From: Furcasterigmium furcatum
Lineage: Eukaryota; Ascomycota; Sordariomycetes; Glomerellales; Plectosphaerellaceae
Length of the DNA stretch: 64,000 nucleotides
NCBI GenBank assembly: GCA_001599815.1
Contig: BCIA01000003.1
Location: 5,906,798 to 5,970,797 of the forward strand
Direction of reading: 5' to 3'
In this document: positions 24,440-35,194 of the stretch, piece after piece
Layout of the letters: each line of letters starts with the position of its first letter
Position numbering within the stretch: position 1 is the first letter of the stretch
Notes under the pieces: generated by a model
What the model saw: the letters and a program-made list of their open reading frames with translations, nothing else
What the model was told of the DNA's origin: nothing
The model's database searches: none
Position numbers and translations under genes: made by a program

Positions 24440-26061
24440 ATGAAGTCCACTGTTGCGCGCCGAGTCTCCATGGGGGCTGCCAGACAACCCGGGCTGGTTG
24501 GGAGAAATGGTGTCAACCCATGGAGAATCCCTCAAAGACGGCGCGACGCAGCGACGATGGCAACGGTGGCCACCACAATTCCAAGCGGACGGTAAGCAAG
24601 ATTCAAGGCTGGCCATAGATTCCAACATCTGTTCCATTTGCTAATCATCATCCCAAACCAGGACGGTCTTTCCCGGAGCGCCTAAAAGCGAGGTTACCGC
24701 CCAGATGGACTTCATATCTCCCGCGTCTCGACCTATCATTCCTACCTACAGAATCATGAATGCCAATGGCATTATCGAAAGTGAAGCTGAACATCTGAAT
24801 GGGGTTTCCAACCAAGAAATCCTCATATGGTATCGAAACATGGTCACAGGCAGGTGTCGCCGTGCCTCACAACCTTGGAAGGATGGCTGACGAACGGCAG
24901 TCAACATATTGGACAGCATCATGTCTGAGGCCCAGAGACAGGGACGCGTCAGTTTCTACATGGTAAGACTGCTTCCACGATGAGACACTCTGGAATTCGA
25001 CAGATTTCTGACAGGTCCTCCCCAGGTCTCGGCAGGAGAAGAAGCCGTAACGGTCGGGTCTGCTGCCGCCTTGGACCCTGGGGATGTCATCACATGTCAA
25101 TATCGCGAAACGGGTGTCTTCCAGCAGCGCGGATTCACGCTCAAAGACTTTATGAGTCAGCTTGTTGCCAACAAGAACGACCCCGGCAAAGGACGAAACA
25201 TGCCCGTCCACTACAGTGGCAAACTCAAGGCGAATGTGGTCAGTGTTCCTTCAGTTCACAGGCCTTTAGGTGAGCGAGGCTGATTAGGCGCAGCATGCTG
25301 TTGCTTCGACCTTGGGTACTCAGATTCCCCATGCAACCGGAGCCGGTTACGCTCTCAAGCTGGACGCCGCCGAGGATCCCAAAGCCAAGCCTCAAGTAGC
25401 AGTTACATACTTCGGCGACGGGGCGGCGAGCGAAGGCGACTTCCACGGCGCCCTGAATCTTGCTGCGACCCGTGACTGTCCAGTCATCTTCATTTGCCGG
25501 AACAATGGCTTTGCAATCTCGACGCCGACAAAAGAGCAGTACAGAGGAGACGGTATTGCTTGCCGCGCGGCGAGCTACGGTATTGAGGCTCTACGGGTTG
25601 ACGGGACCGATATCTTCGCCGTGTATGCCGCAACCAAGGAGGCCAGGCGGAGGGCTCTCGAAGGCGGTGGACGGCCTATCCTCCTCGAGTTTATGAGTTA
25701 CCGTGTCTCGCATCACAGTACTAGCGACGACAGCTTCGCCTACCGAGCACGAAGCGAGATCGAACCTTGGAAGCTGAACGACAACCCGTTGCATCGACTG
25801 CGCAAGTGGCTTGAGAGGAACGACCTCTGGAACGAGGATATGGAGACTCAGACCCGCAAGGAGATTCGATCGAATATTCTTAGGGAGCTTGAGGCTGCAG
25901 AGAAGGAAAAGAAACCCAAGCTGTCCTCCATCTTTGATGACGTGTATGCGGATCTCACTGAAGAGGCAGAGGCACAGAGATTGGAAGTCAAGAGGATGCT
26001 GTCCGAGTATCCGGAGGAATATGACGTTGCAGAACACGAGGGAGGAGTTTCTGGTCTGTAG
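24440..26061 (+). CDS. BCKDHA: Branched-chain 2-oxoacid dehydrogenase E1 alpha subunit
   Basis: The ThDP-dependent decarboxylase subunit that acts on 2-oxoisovalerate, 2-oxoisocaproate and 2-oxo-3-methylvalerate in mitochondria. The N-terminus (MKSTVARRVSMGAARQPG) is basic and suits a presequence. Family blocks follow in order: SRPIIPTYRIMNANG; AQRQGRVSFYMVSAGEEAVTVGSAAAL across an intron; QYRETGVFQQRGFTLKDFM; GKGRNMPVHY; the ThDP motif GDGAASEGDFHGALNL with RNNGFAIST; and the phosphorylation loop HHSTSDDSFAYR. Four introns are needed. The one starting at 24850 uses a GC donor, because only that keeps NMVT joined to VNILDSIM. The protein ends ...AEHEGGVSGL. It is convergent with the E1-beta gene. 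Confidence 0.93.
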
Positions 26062-26428
26062 TCTGGCTCTGTACATCGAAACAACGTTTCTTCTCTTATG
26101 AGCTCGGACATGGTGTTTAATCTGCGCTGTCATTGCATACATGACAAGGTCGTTGCTACTTGTCGGGCCAAACATGTAGAGTGTGGCTGAAAAGATTGAC
26201 ACAGCCGATAACTATGCGGAGCACCTCACACATCAGAGCATCAAAGGTACTTAGAGTTGATTGCTGAAGGGATCTGTTATGAGGTTTCACATTGGGTGGG
26301 CAGCTTAATATTTCGCGGTTTCAATTGCATACTTGGTCTATAATGCTGCCTGAACGATCTTTCGAGGCCTGGGCCTTTTGAATATCTCGAGACTCGTCAG
26401 CCAGTGCTGTCAATCCAATGTGCGAGTT

Positions 26429-27731
26429 CTAATAATACTGAAGACTCGTCTTTATGCAATCGTAGATCCCTAGGAAACATGTCGTGTTAGACTTACGTTC
26501 TCTGGAAGCAGGGTTTAAGAATCCCTTAATTAGTAGGAGGCACGACTTACTGGCAACATCCGGCAGGATCCATTTCTCATATGCCAAGCCAGTATGCGTT
26601 GTCCACCCGGCCACACGCCTGATAGGGGCTTGCAGATGGAAGAAGGCTTGCTCCTGGAGTGTGGCTGCAACTTCTGCGCCAACACCGTAGTTGACCATGC
26701 TCTCGTGGACAACAACGGCTCGACCGGTCTTCGCGACGCTATCGATCACGGTCTGCCGGTCCCACGGATAGATTGTCCGGAGATCGATCAGCTCCACCGT
26801 CTTTCCAGGCATGTCTTTCTCTATGGCCTCGATCGCCTTCGCACAAGTATACATAGGTCGTCCGTAAGAGATGATGGTTAGGTCTGCGCCGGGCTTCACG
26901 ACCTCGGCCTTTCCAATCGGGAGGGTGTAAGATGTCTGTGGCACCTCCTCAACAGCTGCTCGATACAGGATCTTGGGCTCGAGGAAGATGACGGGGTCCT
27001 TGGACTCAAGGATCGCGGACAGAAGTAGTCCCTTGGCTTGGCTGGGAGAACGCGGGACCACGACCTGGAATCCAGGCACATGGCAGAACAGAGATTCCGG
27101 CGATTGAGTGTGATAGCTGCGATTGTAAGCTGCAATGTTAAGACTTTGTTCACCGAGGGACTTACAGGGCTCCATGGCCAACTCCCCCGCAAGGCATGCG
27201 GATCACCATGCCTCCGAGATTACTGCCAGTGTGACCCTCGCGGTACCGAAACTTTGCAGCCTCATTGACGATCTGGTCGAACGCAGGGAACACATAGTCC
27301 GCGAACTGGATCTCCACAACAGGCTTGCGCCCTTCTGCGGCCATTCCGATCGCAGCACCAACAATTCCTTGTTCCGTAATAGGAGTGTTAAAGACGCGGT
27401 CTGGCCCGTAGTCGGCTTGCAGGCCCAGGGTGCACCTGAAAACGCCGCCAAAGGCGACATCTTCGCCGAAGCAGAGAACCTTGTCTGAGGTACGGAGCGC
27501 GGTGCTCAGGGCGTCGTTGACAGCCTGGCAGAGGTTCATCCGCTTTGACGGCGTATCAGATGGTAGCCCGGGGGTTTGGGGAAAGGTATCGGCCTTGTGA
27601 TGCAGCAGTGGCGTGGTGCTGAAGTCGATTGGGGTATTTAGACGTCGTCCTGGCTGGGTCACGGCTGTAGAGTAGGTGCGCTGAGAAGCCCATTTCCAAG
27701 CTGTGGATTTCCCGAACCTGAGGATTGCCAT
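26429..27731 (-). CDS. BCKDHB: Branched-chain 2-oxoacid dehydrogenase E1 beta subunit
   Basis: Partner of E1 alpha in the mitochondrial decarboxylase heterotetramer. The N-terminus (MAILRFGKSTAWKWASQRTY) is a typical presequence. Conserved blocks are RMNLCQAVNDAL, CFGEDVAFGGVFRCT, FNTPITEQGIVGAAIGMA, EIQFADYVFPAFDQIVNEAAK and GVGHGAL joined across an intron to YHTQSPESLFCHVPG. Later come IFLEPKILYR, ELIDLRTIYPWD and VVVHES. A last intron (GTAAGT to TTTCCTAG) joins PDVA to RIYDCIKTSLQYY, restoring the normal C-terminus; without splicing the frame reads into unrelated residues. The length of about 390-400 residues is normal. Its start faces the E2 gene across 478 bases. Confidence 0.92.
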
Positions 27732-27980
27732 TGTTGAACGATAAGTCTAAGACGACTCTGGCAAAGGAAATTTCCCGCTGGGTCGAAGACCTTCCCTACA
27801 TTACTTTTCTTGCCGCGTCTCCCCATGCCAGCGGCCAGAATCGGCATCTAAAGTCTCCTCAGCATGTGAGTAGATGAACGGGGGAACAGTCTGGGTCCAC
27901 ATTAGCTTAGCAGAATGAAGCTATCCACGCTTCGAGCTTTCCCCGCATACTCCGCGGCGGTCTTTGCCGACCCAGGACAT

Positions 27981-27992
27981 CGGCAATTACCG
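27981..27992. promoter_or_regulatory. CGG-N6-CCG site in the E1-beta / E2 divergent promoter
   Basis: CGGCAATTACCG, within TCGGCAATTACCGAACG, lies 250 bases upstream of the E1-beta start and 218 upstream of the E2 start. Upstream of it, at 27938-27955, is TTTCCCCGCATACTCCGC, a second element that recurs near 32,443. Confidence 0.6.
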
Positions 27993-28209
27993 AACGCATC
28001 GACGTGCCATACTTGCGATGGAGATCAGAAAATGGATCTCTGTTGATCGAATCATCGGTCCGAGTCTGCAACGGCTAGACAAGGGATAGTACTTTCGATG
28101 ACCAGGCAAAATGAGGCCTCAAATATGCCCAAGATGGAGAGAGGTGATCCAATACAGGCCGGGCGCTCCCGAACTCGTTGTCAAGTTTTTCTCAAGGGAC
28201 AGAAGAGAC

Positions 28210-29865
28210 ATGTACCGTTCAGTCATTGGGAGAACCAGGCGTGGGTTGTCGACATGGCGAGAGCCGGGTTGGCCACCTGGTGCTGGTCCTGCCACACCGT
28301 CCATCCGTCAAAGCGTCGCCCACAGGCAATTTCACCGGACGACGGAATGCTTGGCCGTCAAGCCTTTCTTGTTGGCCGACATTGGTGAAGGTATGAGTTG
28401 CTAAACACCTCGTGGGAAGCCTCGTCTAGGCAAGCTGTGGCACTGACTTGAAGCAGGAATCACCGAGTGCCAGATCATGAGTTGGCTCGTGAAACCGGGC
28501 GATAAGGTCGCGCAATTCGACCCCATATGCGAAGTCCAATCGGACAAGGCATCGGTTGAGGTAGGTAGAAGAATACCGGCAAAGACTCTGGCGTTTAAAG
28601 GTTGGTGGCTGACAGGTGCTCTGTTCAGATTACATCCCGCTTTGATGGGACAATCACCAAGCTTCACTACGACACCGATGACATCGCAATTGTGGGGAAG
28701 GTGAGTGTTCCCGTTGTGAAAGCATCAGAAGACTCGTTGACATAAGCCACAGCCTCTAGTAGATATCGACATGGAGGCTTCAGCTGTAGCTGAAGCCGAC
28801 GTGCAGCCTTCCGAGGCGAGGCAAACAGACGTTGAAACCATCGACAAGCAAGATGTTACGGAAGAAAAGGAAGCCCAACAATACGAACACCTTCAACCAA
28901 CGAAACCAAATGTCAATACTCCACCAAAAGAACCTGGTCCAGGGCACGCACTTCTCTCGCCAGCGGTGAGATACCAGCTGAAGTCCCTCGGAGTTGACCC
29001 TTCTTCAGTCCAAGGTACTGGGAAAGAAGGACGTATCTTGAAGGTGGACGTGCAAAGGCACGTCGATGAATCATCCGCACAGTCCTTAAGCCATCCCCTT
29101 TCGTCGAATGCTGAAGTGCCAGCGCCCCAGAGCGGAAGCGACCAACGGATGCAACTCAATCCCATAGAGAAGCAAATGTTCCGCACCATGACAAAGTCAT
29201 TGGAAGTCCCTCAATTCCTCTACACACACTCCATCGACCTCTCGGACGTTGACAGAGTCCGACAGCGCACCAACGACATTGCGCAAGCCAGCAAGAAGGA
29301 AGACGCTGCGCCAAAATTAACGCCGCTCGCTTTCATCATGAAGGCTCTCTCGCAAACTTTCATGAAATTTCCGAAGCTGAACGCGCACCTTGATGCCGAC
29401 ACAGACCCCGGCCGTCCCCAGTTGACGCCTCGCTCTTCTCACAACTTCGGCATTGCCATTGATACTCCCAAAGGACTTGTCGTCCCCGTTGTCAGGGATG
29501 TTCAGAACCACTCAATTACTTCTCTCGCTGCCGAGATCAAGCGATTGAGTGAGCGAGCACAAGCCAGCCGGCTCGAGCCGAGTGACTTCAGCGACGCGAC
29601 TTTCCTTGTGAGCAACATTGGATCCATTGGTGGAAACGTGGTGAGCCCGGTTGTCGTGCCGCCTATGGTGGGCATTATGGGCATTGGAAAGGCTCGAACT
29701 ATTCCCGCCTTTGCCTCTGATGGGACAGTCATTCCACGCAAGGAAGCGACACTGAGTTGGAGCGCTGATCATCGGGTGTTGGACGGTGCGACTGTGGCGA
29801 AATGTGCTGAGGCGGTTGCAACAGCCATTGAGAACGTCGAGGTCATGTTGACGAGGTTGAGATAG
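28210..29865 (+). CDS. DBT: Branched-chain 2-oxoacid dehydrogenase E2 (dihydrolipoyl transacylase)
   Basis: The core acyltransferase that passes the branched acyl group from E1 to CoA. The chosen start gives MYRSVIGRTRRGLSTWREPG, a good presequence; an in-frame ATG at 28111 is an alternative. The lipoyl domain is AVKPFLLADIGEG-ITECQIMSWLVKPGD...EVQSDKASVEI, with the lipoylated Lys codon at 28546-28548; its coding sequence is split by three introns. A charged linker leads to the peripheral subunit-binding domain (SPAVRYQLKSLGVDPSSVQG) and then the catalytic domain from PIEKQMFRTMTKS to SWSADHRVLDGATVAK, with catalytic His at 29770-29772 and Asp at 29782-29784. The protein ends ...ENVEVMLTRLR. 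No E3 (lipoamide dehydrogenase) gene is in the window, as expected, since E3 is shared between complexes. Confidence 0.93.
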
Positions 29866-30366
29866 CTGAACGAATTCCAAATGCCGTCTTATCAGTCGAA
29901 ACACCTTGAAAGAGGGGAACAATGTTTTATGCACGTGGCCAAGTGGCTAGTTGAACGTCGTGGATGCTCAGTCAAATCAAGTGAGAAAGTGCCCCGTGGA
30001 ACACTTTTGAGTGCTTCAAAGTGCGATCGTTTCCCCCGGGATGTCTTAGATGTTCCGTGACTAGGTAGTCTATCTAGAAAGGTATTACTAGGGAGCATCT
30101 CTGCCAACTTGAGCTCTGCGGGAGGCGGCGTCAAAAGCCACATAAGCATCTTGATCGGAAAGTCATTACGAGAAATTCACGCCCACGCAGTAATGATGGT
30201 GTATTGTATGGGATTGACAATGGAATGGAATCACAGCATCCATGAGCAGCATACAAGAGACGCGATAACCCGAGAAAGCAATAATTTCTCGTCCCATGCA
30301 AGTATTATGGCGTATCTTCTGGTTGAAATTCAACTCTGAACAGAGACCACGAAGTTGCGCTTTGTA

Positions 30367-32090
30367 TCAAAGCATGTACTTGAGCAGAGGAGACTTGTCG
30401 CCCATGTCAGTGAGCTGCTGGTCGGTGTACTTTGCCCTGATCTCCTCCTCGCTAAACTTGGCATCCCGCTTGTTCGTGAGCCATAGGCAGAGTTCCAGGA
30501 ACAGCGCCGTGATCAAGCCGAATGACATGAGGCCGATCGATGTTCCGTAGCCGGTGGGGTACGTCGGGCTCTCGTTCTCCTTGTACATGAAAGACCCGAT
30601 AACGCCGGCGGTGTTCGCGATCATCAGCATGAATCCGATGCCCATCGCCCGCTTGGCGGGGCCGGCGAGGTTGTTCGAGGTCCAAGCTGCGACGTTGGGG
30701 TTGATGGGATAGAAGCCGACGCCGGACAGGCACACCGCGAAGTAGTTCTCGGCCGTACGCCAGCTCTGGCCAGCGTAGGCGAAGAGGATGGCAAACGAGA
30801 TGACGACAATGATCTGCGCGCCGGCGATGAAGGGCAGACGCCACCTGAATCGGTCCGAGTAGCGACATGCGACGTACGCGCTGATGGCGCCGATTGTGTA
30901 GGGCGGGATCGTTAACAGCTGAGCCTGGGACGACTGATAGCCCATGTTCTTGATGATACGGGGCATGGTGAACTTCATGCCGAAGTTGGGCCCCGTCGAG
31001 CACCAGTAGATGATCGCACTGAGATACAGCTTGTAGTCCAGCAGGACGGACCGCATGATAGGCCAGGAGAACTTCTTTCCTTGGCTGGAGACGCTGGCTC
31101 CTCCGTCGCGGAACTGCTTTCGCAAGGTTAGGAAACGCCTCTCCTCGTCGTTGAGCCAGGTGGACACTTCCGGGGTGTCGATGAGGATGAAGGGAACGGC
31201 AATTCCCAGGACCACAGTCATGATGCCCTCAAGGATGAAGATCCAGCGCCAACCCTCCAGGCCGCCGGCTCCATCCATTTTGGCAATGGCAAAAGCAAGT
31301 AGACCTGAGAAGGCGCCCGCGAGGGCACTGGCCGTGTAGAAGAGCGAGATTCTGGTTCCGACCTCATGAGGCATATACCAGGAGGAGACGATCAGAATCG
31401 CACCTGGGTAGAAGCCCGCCTCGGTCACACCGAGGAAGAGTCGAGCAACCAAAAGGCCCTCGTAGTTTTGCACAATTCCAGTGAGGGTCATCACAATGCC
31501 CCAAGACACTGTCATTATGGCCATCCAGTGGGAAGGGCGCTTGAACTTCTGAAGAATGACGTTCGAGGGGACCTCTGCGAGAATCTCTGGTTAGCTCGAA
31601 CTGCACAGGAGGGTTAATAATGGCCTGGCCACATACCAAAAATACAGTAAGGAATAAAGAAGACGCAGAGTGCAATGTTATACTGCTCTCCGGTAAGACC
31701 CAGGTCCTCGGAGAGGCCCTCAATGTTGGCGTTTCCAATGTTGGCGCGATCGAGGTACGAAATGAGGTACAGGGCAGTGAGAACTGGAACAAGACGCCAG
31801 TCGATCTGTAAACATGGGAGTTAGATAGGTTGCTTAGATGAAGTTAACTTCGCGGTAGCTACCTTTCTCAAGATCTTCCTGGTTTCCTGCTTGTCGAAAC
31901 TATCCATGAAGATGGCATCTTCTTCGCTGAACCCTTTCTGCAGCCACAGGTTGCGTTGGCTCTGGTTCTCTGCCTGCACGAGTTCGACATCTTTATCGCT
32001 GTAGCCGTTCTCGGGCGAGTTGGATGACAGTCGAGACTTGGCAGTCCCGATGTCTCCTGCCGAAGCAGTCGAGGATGGCTTGTTGGTCAT
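30367..32090 (-). CDS. MFS transporter, anion:cation symporter family (Dal5/Tna1-like)
   Basis: A twelve-helix membrane protein of the family that takes up organic anions such as nicotinate, allantoate or carboxylates. The start MTNKPSSTASAGDIG opens an acidic N-terminal tail that ends SFDKQETRKILRKV. After an intron comes IDWRLVPVLTALYLISYLDRANIGNA, the family's hallmark first helix. The ARLFLGVTEAGFYPGAI segment, the central loop and the C-terminal ...KYTDQQLTDMGDKSPLLKYML are all typical. About three introns are present. It is the transporter of the branched-chain cluster, divergent from the isopropylmalate dehydrogenase gene. A branched 2-oxoacid or other carboxylate is a reasonable substrate, but this is inferred from context. 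Confidence 0.87.
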
Positions 32091-32421
32091 GATGGTGGCT
32101 AAAAGAAGTGATGGTTCTTGTCTTTGGGCCAGAGGTGAGTGTAGGGAAGATTTAAAGCTAGAGTCAAGACAGATGAATGTCGGAACCACGCCCTCCTTAT
32201 AAGCTGGCGAGTCTGTTGGTGTACCGGTCTCTCTGGAATCTTTGCCACAGGACGTTAACTGGTGGTTGCGCTCGTTCTTTGCAGCATTACCCCAGACTCA
32301 GACACCGCAATCTGGGGTAGCAGGCTGCAATGCGGGGTAAACATGCTACCAGACTCACCATGGCATGAATCGCAACAAAGCCGTGGGCCGGGGATTGCCT
32401 ACGTCGGGGACAATATCAGGT

Positions 32422-32433
32422 CGGCAAATCCCG
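32422..32433. promoter_or_regulatory. CGG-N6-CCG site in the MFS / isopropylmalate dehydrogenase divergent promoter
   Basis: CGGCAAATCCCG, within TCGGCAAATCCCGAACG, lies 332 bases upstream of the MFS start and 238 upstream of the dehydrogenase start. Directly downstream is TTTCCCCGCATCACCTCCGC (32443-32462), closely like the element at 27,938. A further GCGGGG at 32332-32337 fits the CreA consensus SYGGRG. Confidence 0.6.
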
Positions 32434-32670
32434 AACGATATGTTTCCCCGCATCACCTCCGCAGTGCAGAGGAGACCCGAGATCCCAGGTCCGACATCAA
32501 GATCTAGCAAGAGAGGGAGACAGGAACCTCCTCGGCCCGGTTGCGCAGAGATTAGTACTTTGACAGAGATATCTTCTATCCCTGCGAAGAAATGATTCAT
32601 GAGTTAGATTGTTCTTGCACACCCGCATTGTACACCTTGTTGACGTAACACATCGCATTTCTCATCCACC

Positions 32671-34051
32671 ATGGTTTCTTATCAGATTCTCGTCCTGCCA
32701 GGCGACGGCGTCGGGCCAGAGATCATCTCCGAAGCCGTCAAAGTACTTCACGTCGTTCAGAAATTTTCTGGCGCCAAGTTCAACCTCCGCTACGAGCTGA
32801 TGGGAGGCTGCAGCATTGACAAGCACGGCGTGGCCCTAACTCTAGAGGTCCTTCAAGTTGCCAAAGCCAGCGACGCGGTCTTGTTCGGTTCTGTTGGAGG
32901 GCCTAAATGGTGGGTGATTCCTGGCGCATCTCAACTGTCCGGAGGATGTTGGCTGATTTTCCATCTACAAATAGGGGTGCCGGGAAAGTTCGACCAGAAG
33001 AAGGCGTGCTCGCCCTTCGCCACGGGTTGAACGCATTCGCAAACCTCCGGCCCTGTCGATTCGCAAGCAAGTCTCTCGCTGCTCTTGGGCCCATCAGGCC
33101 TGAGCTGACCGAGGGTACCGACTTTGTGCTTGTCCGCGAGAACTGCGGAGGCGCGTACTTTGGAGAGAAGGTAGAGGAAGACGACTTTGCCTCGGATGCC
33201 TGGGCATATTCAAGGGCAGAGGTCGAGCAGGTGGCTCGTGTCGCCGCCGACCTCGCCATGCTGGCGAATCCGCCGCACCAGGTCATCTCCTGCGACAAGG
33301 CCAACGTGCTTGCGTCGAGCCGACTGTGGCGTCGCGCCGTGACCGATTTCTTCGAGAGGGAGTATCCTCAAGTCAAGCTGTCTCATCAGCTCGCCGACAG
33401 CGCTGCGATGCTGATGGTCAAGAATCCCCGGTCCTTCAACGGGGTCGTGCTCATGGACAACACGTAAGAATCGGAGCACCCAAACGCAGACCCTGTTATG
33501 AGCTGACGCATTCCCTTCGCATCTAGTTTTGGAGACATCTTGTCCGACGTTAGCAGTGTCGTCCCTGGGTCTCTTGGGCTGCTGCCATCGGCGTCCATCT
33601 CGAGCATCCACGCCTCGTCGTCTTCCGTTGGCCTCTACGAACCCATCCACGGAAGTGCCCCGGATATCGCGGGCCTAGGTACATGATGAGCCAACCCGGA
33701 AATGACGAGACTGGGCAGGCTAATGTTTGACCTTACACAGGCATCGCTAACCCAGTAGCTACCATCCTTGCCGCTGCGATGATGCTCAAGTACTCCTTCG
33801 GAATGACGGACGAGGCTGCTGCCGTTGAAGCGGCCGTTGCCAATGTTCTTGACTCTAAAGACATCGGGGGTCTTGGGGTCCGAACTGGGTCAGCTTCCTA
33901 TTTCCCTTCGAGGCCCTTGAGTGACGACGCTGACTTGACTCCTAGTGACCTTGGGGGCAATGCCTCGACAGTCGAGATTGGAGATTGCATCTGCAAGGAA
34001 CTTGAGAGGACCCTGCAGGAAGGCAGCTCATTTAGCAGGGGTCGCCTATAG
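32671..34051 (+). CDS. LEU2: 3-isopropylmalate dehydrogenase paralogue
   Basis: An NAD-dependent oxidative decarboxylase that makes 2-oxoisocaproate in leucine synthesis. MVSYQILVLPGDGVGPEI is the expected start. Other marks are VGGPKW joined across an intron to GAGKVRPEEGVLALRHGL, then FANLRPCRF, SCDKANVLASSRLWR, LADSAAMLMV, FGDILSD (metal-binding Asp residues kept), GSLGLLPSAS, YEPIHGSAPDIAG and ANPVATILAAAMML. Four introns are needed. The last (33889-33945) is 57 bases with no stop, so it stays open if retained; removing it restores the family's RTG-DLGG. Deviations are VRENCGGAYFG where homologues have VREL-GGIYFG, and SDVSS where they have SDEAS. No mitochondrial presequence is seen, as in yeast Leu2. 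It closes the cluster. Confidence 0.88.
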
Positions 34052-35194
34052 AGGCAAGATGACCAATGTCTTGTAATCCTATGAGACGGGTCTTAGCCTA
34101 AGAGAAAGCAGCGCGAAGTAGAAAGAATGCGTATATAGCTTTTCGGGTAACGGCGGTTACGTCGCGGTAGGGTTATTAAATTAGCCACCGTATATATGTA
34201 TGTATACTGAAAGTCACAACTTGAGTTTATGACCTCAAATACTATAAAGTCATGAGTGAAAATAAGTTGCGAGTACAAAGACCATCAGCGCCACTGAGCA
34301 GGGCATATTCTCTGCCGTACTCGCAGGCATTAACGTCCTCCCCGACTTCCTAAGCGACAGTGAAGAACATCAGAGTGAGCCGCCTCCCCTGATCAGGAAG
34401 CCGCGCCGCTGACACTTATATAAACTCAATAGTAAGTAAGGAGATATCTATCCGATTGTACCTCAATCGACAGTTTCGAGGCGCCATAATGCACCTGTTC
34501 AAATAAGACCAGGGATCTCTCCTCATACGTGGGAAGGCAGCGTAATTCATCATCACGTTCGTTCAGGGCCCCAGCTCTGTCGGACGGATTAAGACCACGA
34601 AGAACGGTGTTCCAATCTATTCTGTTTTGGTATCCTCGTCCGGAATTCATCTGGGACTCATGGAGGCTACCAAGTCTCGATTAATGTGTAGGTGTCCAAG
34701 GACGACATTCAGCGAATCCATGAGGAGGCCGACTAGAGGCCGCTGTTCCCGGTACCTTTCGTCCGGGGAGAGCACCAATAAAACACCAAGCTCATGTTCG
34801 GCGAACAGACGCAGGTTCGCATGACGGTGTGGGTGAGCGCGACACCGAAGCGAGGAGTAAACCATGACCCAGGCGCGCTTCAGGACGTGAATTGTACGAT
34901 GGTGTGCTAACAGCGAAGACTAGCGAGTCGATTCTCGATCGTAGTCATCTCTAAACAGAGGTTACATGGAAACGATGACCGTTGTGGGAAGCATTCGGGT
35001 GGTGCCGCGTGCACTTTTCGACTCTGGGATGGGCAGGTTGCTTTGTATGTTTCGTCCCGTTGGTGGATGTGAGGTTCTATGACAGATTATTTCTCCACAT
35101 CGAGGGAAATAATTGCCTGACGTTCTTCGTGGGGCTGTCAACGAGGAGGCTAAATTCAATTTGAAATCGATTCCAAGGGCTTCTTCTGGTCTAG
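34052..35194. other. Intergenic region, no gene supported
   Basis: About 1.1 kb. A 42-codon open stretch on the plus strand around 34,283-34,411 (reading ...GINVLPDFLSDSEE...) looks coding-like but has no start or partner exon that I can support. Two short minus-strand frames between 34,426 and 34,865 match nothing known to me. AT-rich sequence lies at about 34,170-34,270. Confidence 0.45.

Noticed and set aside
33889..33945. A 19-residue insertion in isopropylmalate dehydrogenase
   Set aside because: The segment has a GT donor, a branch-like TTGACT and an AG acceptor; removing it restores the conserved RTG-DLGG, so it is an intron and not a protein insertion.
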